Positions 6,806 through 12,109 of a stretch of DNA of 12,109 nt are shown here, piece by piece. The notes below the pieces were generated by a model. The model was not told the DNA's origin. It saw only the letters and a program-made list of their open reading frames with translations, and ran no database searches. The first letter of the stretch is position 1; every line of letters begins with the position of its first letter. The stretch comes from Comamonadaceae bacterium. Its GTDB lineage: Bacteria > Pseudomonadota > Gammaproteobacteria > Burkholderiales > Burkholderiaceae_C. Position numbers and translations under genes: made by a program. The stretch spans positions 1 through 12,109 of the forward strand of contig CANGCZ010000031.1 in the NCBI GenBank assembly GCA_947452325.1, read 5' to 3'.

Positions 6806-8188
6806 TTACTCTGAGTCAGTTTCAGAAACCATGCCGTACCTGTGTAATTTGACATACAAACTTTGGCGCGACAAACCCAGCATTTCGGCTGCGGATGCTC
6901 GGTTGTTGTGGGTCAATTCCAAGGCTGCTTGTATACACATGCGCTCAATCATGGTGCTGGTTTCACCGACGATGTCTTTCATGGGCATGCGACCGACCAG
7001 TTGCGACAACTGTTCGACAGAATCGGCCATGCCGGAGGTCGCGGATTTGTGCACGCTGCGCCCGATGTGTATGTCGCGGATGAAAAAACCGTATGTGGGC
7101 TGGTCACCGCTCAAAGTCACACCGGCCACATCGACAGGCATGAGCACGCCAACCGCGCTGCGTAACTCGGAGGCGAATCCGCGCAATATGCCGGATTGGC
7201 GCAGGTTATTGAGCAGCACACCCAAATCTACCGAGCCGCGAACCATGAAATCTTCCAGGTTTTTATCAATCAATTGACTGGTGGCGCTCAAACCCAGCAT
7301 GCTGCAAATCTCTGTATTGGCTGCCTGCACTGCACCGCTGCGGTCGGTCACGACAAAGCCTATGGGCGCATTTTCCAAGGCATGTTGGAACCACTCGCTG
7401 TCCGTGGCCGGTGAATGGGCCAGGGAGGAGACAGCAGCGGCTTGCATGCGCAACAAAAATTGCGGTCCGCCTTCCTGCATAAACACAGAGACATGTAACT
7501 GACAATCCTGCTCGGCTTTCAGACTGCGTACACGGGCGCTCTCCATACGGCCAGAAGCTTGCGCGGCGCGCAACAAGGCTTCCAACGCTTCGCGCGATGA
7601 AGATTCAAAACATTGAACAATGTCTGCACCCGGCAAGCGCTTAACAATATCTTTGAAGACCAGTTGCGCCGACTGGTTGGCTTCCATGACCCGGCGCTGC
7701 GACACATCGACGACCAGCACCGGGTCGGTGACGGTCTCGAACAGCAAGCGGTAACGGGCTTCCATGTGACGCAAACGCAAGTAATCGCGTTCCATAGACT
7801 GGTGCGATTCGACCAGCCTTCGCTGCATCTGAGACACACCGCTCAAATCGCGTCCGAACACCCAGAACTGGTCTGTGTCTGCCTGGGGAAGTGCCAGCAA
7901 TTGCAATGGCACATCCACTTCCCCAACGGTCAGATTGACATGCCGCCAGGCGCTGGCAGCATTTTTTTCTGGTTTGACTAGCAAATTTCGCAATTTGTCC
8001 TGGCTGTCAAGCGTGGCTTGAGAAGCCAAGGTTTTGCCTTGCCAGTCCTTGAGATTCAATCGCAGCAAATCCTTGCCTGAAACGGCGATGTCCAGCACCA
8101 CGCCCTGAGGATCCAAGACCATGATGACATCTGATAAGTTGGTCAACAGGTTTTGGATTTGGTCAGCGGGTAAAGATAAAATATTCAC
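6806..8188 (-). CDS. ppsR: PpsR/CrtJ, PAS-domain photosynthesis repressor
   Basis: A 460-residue repressor of bch, crt and light-harvesting genes under oxygen, close to the length of Rhodobacter PpsR (464 aa). In order: an N-terminal PAS-like domain (about 10-115), a linker helix (about 117-145), PAS1 (about 146-255, ETVTDPVLVVDVSQRRVMEA), PAS2 (about 265-375, LENAPIGFVVTDRSGAVQAAN), and a C-terminal Fis-type helix-turn-helix (about 412-452, NNRASAAEMLGLSRQSLYVK). Cysteines are at 193, 229, 295 and 418. Cys418, in ERMCIQAAL at the start of the DNA-binding domain, matches the redox-active cysteine of PpsR/CrtJ (Cys424/Cys420). Whether one of the others replaces the second cysteine (Cys251 in R. 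sphaeroides) needs an alignment. The start GTG 8188 is the first start codon in the frame and has a poor ribosome-binding site. The gene is downstream of aerR on the same strand. Confidence 0.93.
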   Translation of the reverse strand: MNILSLPADQIQNLLTNLSDVIMVLDPQGVVLDIAVSGKDLLRLNLKDWQGKTLASQATLDSQDKLRNLLVKPEKNAASAWRHVNLTVGEVDVPLQLLALPQADTDQFWVFGRDLSGVSQMQRRLVESHQSMERDYLRLRHMEARYRLLFETVTDPVLVVDVSQRRVMEANQSAQLVFKDIVKRLPGADIVQCFESSSREALEALLRAAQASGRMESARVRSLKAEQDCQLHVSVFMQEGGPQFLLRMQAAAVSSLAHSPATDSEWFQHALENAPIGFVVTDRSGAVQAANTEICSMLGLSATSQLIDKNLEDFMVRGSVDLGVLLNNLRQSGILRGFASELRSAVGVLMPVDVAGVTLSGDQPTYGFFIRDIHIGRSVHKSATSGMADSVEQLSQLVGRMPMKDIVGETSTMIERMCIQAALELTHNNRASAAEMLGLSRQSLYVKLHRYGMVSETDSE

Positions 8189-8315
8189 TTTATGTGTAAT
8201 TCTTGGGAAATGGTGTCACAAGGGGAATCTCTCCCTCTTGGTCAAAGGCTAAAGGAATGAACATTTTCCAAATGAAATGCATTTTACGCGCCATTTCACG
8301 ACGGGTTGACACTCA
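8189..8315 (-). promoter_or_regulatory. aerR-ppsR intergenic gap with an inverted repeat
   Basis: This 127-bp gap separates aerR from ppsR. TGAAATG (8273-8279) and CATTTCA (8292-8298) form a perfect 7-bp inverted repeat with a 12-nt centre, overlapping the 10-bp palindrome AAATGCATTT (8275-8284). On the minus strand TAAAAT (8286-8281) is a 5-of-6 -10 match but lacks a good -35. A separate ppsR promoter here is possible but unproven; I found no TGT-N12-ACA site. Confidence 0.3.
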
Positions 8316-9119
8316 TCAAGATCGGGTTCTCCTGACAGCCGAGCTGAGTTGATTTTTTTGAATATGTTGAATTGCTTGCCATTGCGCCTGGTCCGCGTGC
8401 AAACAACCAAAATCTGCACCCAATAACTCGACCAGGTCTTCGCGCGAGCGCAACAACGGACCGCCGACCATGATTTGCACATGCGGGTTGCTGCATATTG
8501 GCCTGATGCGGGCAATGAGTTTTTTGATTTCAGGCACGTGTTTGTCCTCGGACACGGACAGGCCGATCAAATCCACCCATTCCGAGCGCACAGCACTCAA
8601 GATATCCTCCGCAGTGAACTGATTGGCACTGAAAACTTGCCAGCCATAACGCCTGAAATACTGAGACAAAATCAGCAAACCGAGTGAATGGTGTGAACCG
8701 GGAGGTTTGACCAGCAAAGCGCTGAGCTGGCTGCCTGAGGTTTGCTGGCTGCCGCCCATGACAAATTCGGCGCTCAATCCGTAAATCAATTGCTCCAACC
8801 GGAAAATGCCTTGGGTGACTTGAATAAAGTCGATGTCATCGTCAGCCCACCAGTCGTGAAAAAGCCGGGCAGCTTGGGGAATGGCGTCAAGATACAGGCT
8901 TTCAATGTCGTAGCCTTGGGTCAGCATGCTTTTGATATACATCTCAGCCTGAGAAGCATCTGCCGACACACAGGCTTTACCCAACTCCTCGCTGTGGCTG
9001 GCTAAAAAAGGGGTTTTGACGTAAACACGCGAAGTCGTATCCAGTAATTTTGGAATGACATGGGTCACCAAGGCCTGATGTAGAGGTCGTTTGATATCGG
9101 AATTGATCGAAAGTTCCAC
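8316..9119 (-). CDS. aerR: AerR/PpaA-type cobalamin-domain regulator
   Basis: A 267-residue protein of the AerR/PpaA family, light-sensing antirepressors that bind cobalamin and modulate PpsR/CrtJ. Residues about 55-115 form the helical cap, with WWADDDIDFIQVTQGIFRLE carrying the conserved Trp-Asp-Val-Thr pattern. Residues about 132-255 are the Rossmann-like B12-binding domain: LLVKPPGSHHSLGLL with His143/His144 where the AerR axial histidine is expected, GLSVS (186-190), MVGGP (217-221) and the late GAD (234-236). The gene directly precedes ppsR on the same strand, the usual pairing. The start is GTG 9119, with GAGG on the minus strand and a 4-nt spacer. PpaA-like and AerR-like names are used for the same family, and the sequence alone does not tell whether it acts as activator, antirepressor or both. 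The last 15 residues are polar and basic. Confidence 0.9.
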   Translation of the reverse strand: MELSINSDIKRPLHQALVTHVIPKLLDTTSRVYVKTPFLASHSEELGKACVSADASQAEMYIKSMLTQGYDIESLYLDAIPQAARLFHDWWADDDIDFIQVTQGIFRLEQLIYGLSAEFVMGGSQQTSGSQLSALLVKPPGSHHSLGLLILSQYFRRYGWQVFSANQFTAEDILSAVRSEWVDLIGLSVSEDKHVPEIKKLIARIRPICSNPHVQIMVGGPLLRSREDLVELLGADFGCLHADQAQWQAIQHIQKNQLSSAVRRTRS

Positions 9120-9166
9120 TTGACCTCATTTCTCAGGCCTAGGCCAACGGGTATTGACAACCGCTT

Positions 9167-9190
9167 AAGTGTCATGGTTTTTAGACACTT
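9167..9190. promoter_or_regulatory. PpsR/CrtJ-type operator, TGT-N12-ACA
   Basis: TGT at 9170-9172 and ACA at 9185-9187 are separated by exactly 12 bases. The symmetry extends to perfect 7-bp arms, AAGTGTC (9167-9173) and GACACTT (9184-9190), around a 10-bp AT-rich centre. It falls upstream of the bchF promoter and inside the predicted aerR leader. As RNA it could also fold into a 7-bp stem, so an RNA role in the aerR leader is the alternative. Confidence 0.65.
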
Positions 9191-9208
9191 GAAACCTAGG
9201 GAAAACCC

Positions 9209-9236
9209 CTTATATGTCATCTTTAAATAACGTCAA
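9209..9236 (-). promoter_or_regulatory. Candidate aerR promoter
   Basis: On the minus strand TTGACG (9236-9231) and TATAAG (9214-9209) are separated by 16 bp; each matches the sigma-70 consensus in 5 of 6 positions. Transcription would start near 9202, giving an aerR leader of about 83 nt. The -35 box is the left arm of the palindrome at 9231-9248. Confidence 0.5.
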
Positions 9237-9248
9237 TTTAGGTTGACA
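9231..9248. promoter_or_regulatory. PpsR-type palindrome shared by the two divergent promoters
   Basis: CGTCAATTTAGGTTGACA is an imperfect TGT-N12-ACA-type inverted repeat (arms CGTCAA and TTGACA). It is nearly identical to the element upstream of bchG (16 of 18 bases). Its right arm is the -35 of bchF and its left arm, read on the other strand, is the -35 of aerR, so a bound repressor would block both. Confidence 0.6.
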
Positions 9249-9271
9249 CATTGGGGTTCTGACTCTAAAGT
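9243..9271 (+). promoter_or_regulatory. Candidate bchF promoter
   Basis: TTGACA (9243-9248) is a perfect -35, and TAAAGT (9266-9271) at a 17-bp spacing matches the -10 consensus in 4 of 6 positions. Transcription would start near 9278, about 23 nt before the bchF ATG. The leader has no clear Shine-Dalgarno sequence. Confidence 0.55.
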
Positions 9272-9300
9272 CAATTCATAGCCATTGTCCACCCAAAGCC

Positions 9301-9810
9301 ATGAATGAAGTTACGCAACCGAGCATCAGTGCCGGTTTGTACACCGCCGAAGAACGCGCCCGCCGAGATGCCACCATCTGGACGCCGGTGCAAGGCTTTC
9401 TGGCTGCTTTTCAGTTCATTGTGTTCGCCGTCAGCGTTTGTCTGATTGCCCGCTTCATGGTCACCGGCCAAGGCGAAACCGCTGCCGTCTGGTCGGTGGT
9501 GTTCAAAACCCTGGTGCTTTACACCATCATGGTCACCGGCTCCATCTGGGAAAAAGTCGTCTTTGACAAATGGCTGTTTGCCCATTCCTTCTTTTGGGAA
9601 GACGTGTTCAGCTTTCTGGTGCTGGGTTTGCACACCGCTTACTTATGGAGCCTGTACACCGGCAACATGGGAACTCGCCAGCAACTGTGGCTGGCTTTGG
9701 CTGCTTATGCGGCCTATGCCATCAACGCCGGGCAGTTTTTACTCAAGCTGCGCGCAGCCCGCGTGCAAGAGCGCGATACCTTGGCCATGCACCGGGAGTT
9801 GGCGGCATGA
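9301..9810 (+). CDS. bchF: BchF, 3-vinyl bacteriochlorophyllide hydratase
   Basis: A 169-residue membrane protein that hydrates the C3 vinyl group of (bacterio)chlorophyllide to hydroxyethyl, on the way to the acetyl group of bacteriochlorophyll a. The family blocks LYTAEERARRDATIWTPVQG (13-32) and IWEKVVFDKWLFAHSFFWED (82-101) are clear, with three to four hydrophobic segments at about 31-53, 63-80, 100-120 and 128-147. The length is typical. ATG 9301 gives the expected N-terminus, although no good ribosome-binding site precedes it. It is the first gene of bchF-N-B, read from the divergent control region, and its stop overlaps the start of bchN as ATGA. Confidence 0.94.
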   Translation: MNEVTQPSISAGLYTAEERARRDATIWTPVQGFLAAFQFIVFAVSVCLIARFMVTGQGETAAVWSVVFKTLVLYTIMVTGSIWEKVVFDKWLFAHSFFWEDVFSFLVLGLHTAYLWSLYTGNMGTRQQLWLALAAYAAYAINAGQFLLKLRAARVQERDTLAMHRELAA

Positions 9811-11096
9811 GCACCATCATCCCCATACACACTGACACTGCCGGTTGCGACCCATCACCAGTGATCACCACAGAGCGCGGCCAGCGCGAGGTGTTTTGCG
9901 GCTTGACCGGCATCATCTGGCTGCACCGCAAGATCCAAGATGCGTTTTTTCTGGTGGTGGGCTCGCGCACCTGCGCTCACCTGATCCAATCCGCCGCCGG
10001 TGTGATGATTTTTGCCGAGCCCCGTTTCGGCACTGCCATCATTGACGAACGCGATCTGGCCGGATTGGCCGACTGCAACGACGAGCTCGACAAAGTGGTC
10101 AATAAATTGCTGTCGCGTCGCCCGGACATACGCACATTGTTTTTGGTCGGCTCATGCCCGTCTGAAGTCATCAAGTTGGATTTGTCACGCGCCGCCGAGC
10201 GACTCAGCCGTCAATTCAACCCTGCTGTTCGTGTACTCAACTATTCCGGCAGCGGCATTGAGACCACGTTTACCCAAGGTGAAGACACCTGCTTGCAATC
10301 CATGGTACCGGTACTGCCTACTTTGCCGCCCGGCTCCAAGCAACGCCTGATGGTGGTCGGCACGATGGCAGACATTGTGGAAGACCAGATGCGCCGTTTG
10401 TTAACGGACATGGATATCAAACAAGTAGATTTTTTCCCGCCACGCAACAGCACCGCGTTGCCTGAAGTCGGGCCTGACACGGTATTTTTACTGGCTCAGC
10501 CATTTTTAGCAGACACCACCCTGGCTTTAGAGGCAAGAGGAGCCAAGCGGCTTGCCGCACCGTTTCCTTTGGGCGTCGAAGGCACAAGCGCTTGGCTTCA
10601 GGCTGCAGCGCATGCGTTCAATGTGTCTCAAGAAACCTTCGATAACGTCACCCGCGCAGCCAAACAACGCGCGCAAGCCGCACTGGCCCGCCAACGCAGC
10701 CAGTTAGAAGGCAAAAAAATCTTTTTCTTCCCCGACTCGCAACTCGAAATTCCACTCGCGCGTTTTCTGCACCGCGAAATGGGCATGGAGTTATCCGAAA
10801 TCGGTACGCCTTATTTGCACCGCAAGCTGATGGCCGAAGAACTCGCCTTATTGCCTGCTGGCAGTCGTATCACTGAAGGCCAGCATGTGGAAAACCAACT
10901 CGACCGTTGCCATGCCGATGCACCTGACCTGGTGGTCTGCGGTCTGGGCTTGGCCAATCCACTCGAAGCGCAAGGATTGACCACCAAATGGGCGATTGAG
11001 CTGGTTTTCACGCCCATCCAAGGCTACGAGCAAGCCGCTGATCTGGCTGAGTTGTTCAGCCGTCCGCTGCGCCGTCGCATCAAACTCGCCGCCTGA
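9807..11096 (+). CDS. bchN: BchN, dark-operative protochlorophyllide reductase N subunit
   Basis: A 429-residue nitrogenase-like subunit. With BchB it forms the catalytic NB component that reduces ring D of protochlorophyllide using electrons from BchL. Three cysteines are in place to bind the [4Fe-4S] NB-cluster: Cys31 (EVFCGLTG), Cys56 (GSRTCAHLIQSAAG) and Cys117 (GSCPSEVIK). They correspond to Cys26, Cys51 and Cys112 of Rhodobacter capsulatus with a constant offset of five, so the N-terminus is five residues longer. The start ATG 9807 overlaps the bchF stop, and GGGAG at 9794-9798 with an 8-nt spacer supports it; the open frame upstream of 9807 is only a shadow of bchF. The gene is followed by bchB after 12 bp. 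Identification is secure. Confidence 0.97.
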   Translation: MSTIIPIHTDTAGCDPSPVITTERGQREVFCGLTGIIWLHRKIQDAFFLVVGSRTCAHLIQSAAGVMIFAEPRFGTAIIDERDLAGLADCNDELDKVVNKLLSRRPDIRTLFLVGSCPSEVIKLDLSRAAERLSRQFNPAVRVLNYSGSGIETTFTQGEDTCLQSMVPVLPTLPPGSKQRLMVVGTMADIVEDQMRRLLTDMDIKQVDFFPPRNSTALPEVGPDTVFLLAQPFLADTTLALEARGAKRLAAPFPLGVEGTSAWLQAAAHAFNVSQETFDNVTRAAKQRAQAALARQRSQLEGKKIFFFPDSQLEIPLARFLHREMGMELSEIGTPYLHRKLMAEELALLPAGSRITEGQHVENQLDRCHADAPDLVVCGLGLANPLEAQGLTTKWAIELVFTPIQGYEQAADLAELFSRPLRRRIKLAA

Positions 11097-11108
11097 GGAA
11101 GACACCAC

Positions 11109-12109
11109 ATGCAACTCACGCTCTGGACATACGAAGGACCGCCGCACGTAGGCGCCATGCGTGTGGCCACTGCCATGAAAGACGTGCATTACGTGTTGCA
11201 CGCGCCGCAAGGCGACACCTATGCCGATTTGCTGTTCACCATGATCGAGCGTTTGCCACGCCGTCCGCCAGTCACCTACACCACGTTCCAAGCGCGCGAC
11301 TTGGGTGGCGACACCGCCGAGTTATTCAAAGACGCAGCCCGCCAAGCCCATGCCCGCTTCAAGCCCAACGCCATGCTGGTCGGCGCCTCTTGCACGGCCG
11401 AATTGATTCAAGACGACCCGGGTGGTCTGGCGCTGGCGCTTAATCTGCCCATTCCTGTGGTGGCGCTCGAATTGCCTGCGTATCAGCGCAAAGAAAACTG
11501 GGGCGCATCCGAAACTTTTTACCATTTGGTGCGCGCTTTGGTGCCTGCCGGTCATAGCCGCACGCCAATTGAAGGCCGCCAGGCGGTTTGCAATATTTTG
11601 GGTCCGACCGCGCTGGGGTTCAGACACCGTGACGACATCAAAGAAATCCGTGGCTTGCTCGAAGAACTCGGCATCAAAGTCAATGTGGTCGCGCCCTTGG
11701 ACGCTTGCGTGGCAGACATACGCCGTCTGCCAGAAGCCGATTTCAATGTGGTGCTCTACCCCGAACTCGGTCGTACCACTGCACAATGGTTGCAACGCAG
11801 TTGCGGCCAACCGTTCACCCAATGCATACCTTACGGTGTCAACGGCACGTTGGACTTCATCGCCGAGGTGCAGCAACTCGCCGGTGCGCCAGACCCGGCC
11901 CAAACCCGCGAAGCCTTCATGCAGTCTTCACGCGCGCGCTGGTACGCCAAGTCGGTGGACTCGACTTACCTGACCGGCAAACGCGTGTTTGTGTTTGGTG
12001 ACGCCACCCATGTCATCGCAGCCGCGCGCGTGGCTCAAACTGAAATGGGTTTTGAAGTCGTGGGCATGGGCACATACAGCCGCGAATTCGCCCGTGAAGT
12101 GCGCGACGC
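11109..12109 (+). CDS. bchB: BchB, dark-operative protochlorophyllide reductase B subunit (3' end outside window)
   Basis: The first 333 codons of BchB, which pairs with BchN in the oxygen-sensitive, light-independent protochlorophyllide reductase. The start MQLTLWTYEGPPHVGAMRVA is characteristic. Asp36 (APQGDTYAD) is the unusual aspartate ligand of the NB-cluster, at the same number as in R. capsulatus BchB. Further blocks are VGASCTAELIQDDPGGLA (about 91-108), LELPAYQRKENWGASETFYH (about 120-139), and ILGPTALGFRHRDD. GAGGA at 11095-11099, about 9 nt before ATG 11109, is a good ribosome-binding site and overlaps the bchN stop. The frame stays open to the window edge; the substrate-binding C-terminal third is outside. 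It is probably in one transcript with bchF and bchN. Confidence 0.97.
   Translation, partial: MQLTLWTYEGPPHVGAMRVATAMKDVHYVLHAPQGDTYADLLFTMIERLPRRPPVTYTTFQARDLGGDTAELFKDAARQAHARFKPNAMLVGASCTAELIQDDPGGLALALNLPIPVVALELPAYQRKENWGASETFYHLVRALVPAGHSRTPIEGRQAVCNILGPTALGFRHRDDIKEIRGLLEELGIKVNVVAPLDACVADIRRLPEADFNVVLYPELGRTTAQWLQRSCGQPFTQCIPYGVNGTLDFIAEVQQLAGAPDPAQTREAFMQSSRARWYAKSVDSTYLTGKRVFVFGDATHVIAAARVAQTEMGFEVVGMGTYSREFAREVRD

Larger units (their letters stand above)
9120..9300. promoter_or_regulatory. Divergent aerR / bchF control region
   Basis: A 181-bp gap from which aerR (minus) and bchFNB (plus) are read apart. It contains two candidate promoters sharing one palindrome (9231-9248), a perfect TGT-N12-ACA site (9167-9190) and a degenerate third site (9215-9232, TGT-N12-ACG). 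GGCCTAGGCC (9136-9145) is a further 10-bp palindrome just upstream of the aerR start. PpsR/CrtJ binds pairs of TGT-N12-ACA sites cooperatively in related bacteria, so this region probably couples pigment synthesis to expression of the AerR-PpsR pair. Confidence 0.75.

Noticed and set aside
6789..7277. Plus-strand open frame of 162 codons antisense to the 3' end of ppsR
   Set aside because: Full overlap with the ppsR helix-turn-helix and PAS2 coding region, low-complexity Ser/Met/Thr composition, no ribosome-binding site.
9570..9806. N-terminal extension of the bchN frame back to 9570
   Set aside because: It is a shadow of bchF. ATG 9807 has a good ribosome-binding site, and from there the cysteine ligand positions match BchN with a small constant offset.
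11322..11903. Minus-strand open frame of 193 codons antisense to bchB
   Set aside because: The plus strand encodes clear BchB throughout; the antisense frame has no family features.
1..12109. tRNA, rRNA, CRISPR arrays, insertion sequences, phage genes
   Set aside because: None seen. Nearly all the window is coding, the gaps are short, and there are no repeat-spacer runs or transposase-like frames.

Overview
The window is an internal part of a photosynthesis gene cluster from a purple, bacteriochlorophyll-a-making proteobacterium. The evidence is the block of bch genes, a PpsR/CrtJ-type repressor and an AerR/PpaA-type cobalamin-domain regulator. Moderate-to-high GC, the style of the proteins and the gene order suggest a betaproteobacterium of the order Burkholderiales, perhaps an aerobic anoxygenic or facultative phototroph of the Comamonadaceae. 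That taxonomic call is inference; no rRNA or marker gene is present.

Layout. (1) Bases 1-3525, plus strand: the 3' two thirds of bchI, then bchD and bchO, tightly packed. BchI and BchD are two of the three magnesium-chelatase subunits, and BchO is the alpha/beta-hydrolase usually found beside them. (2) Bases 3526-4561, plus strand: after an AT-rich gap come two genes overlapping by 4 bp, a small winged-helix protein (115 aa) and a multi-spanning membrane protein (192 aa). I do not recognise either as a standard photosynthesis gene; this pair is the least explained part of the window. (3) Bases 4571-4600: a hairpin between convergent genes. (4) Bases 4610-9119, minus strand, read from high to low coordinates: aerR/ppaA, ppsR, bchG and bchP, that is two regulators followed by the last two steps of bacteriochlorophyll synthesis (esterification, then geranylgeranyl reduction). 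(5) Bases 9120-9300: a compact divergent control region with PpsR-type TGT-N12-ACA sites. (6) Bases 9301-12109, plus strand: bchF, bchN and the start of bchB. BchF is the 3-vinyl hydratase; BchN and BchB form the catalytic component of dark-operative protochlorophyllide reductase.

How it fits together. Magnesium insertion (BchI/D), protochlorophyllide reduction (BchN/B), vinyl hydration (BchF), esterification (BchG) and tail reduction (BchP) are all steps of bacteriochlorophyll a synthesis. PpsR would repress these genes in oxygen, and the AerR-like protein would modulate PpsR in response to light through cobalamin. The most informative sequence observation is an 18-bp imperfect palindrome, CGTCAAyTTAGrTTGACA, which occurs between aerR and bchF and again just upstream of bchG. 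Between aerR and bchF, its two arms can serve as the -35 boxes of two back-to-back promoters. A perfect TGT-N12-ACA site with 7-bp arms lies about 40 bp away, in the aerR leader.
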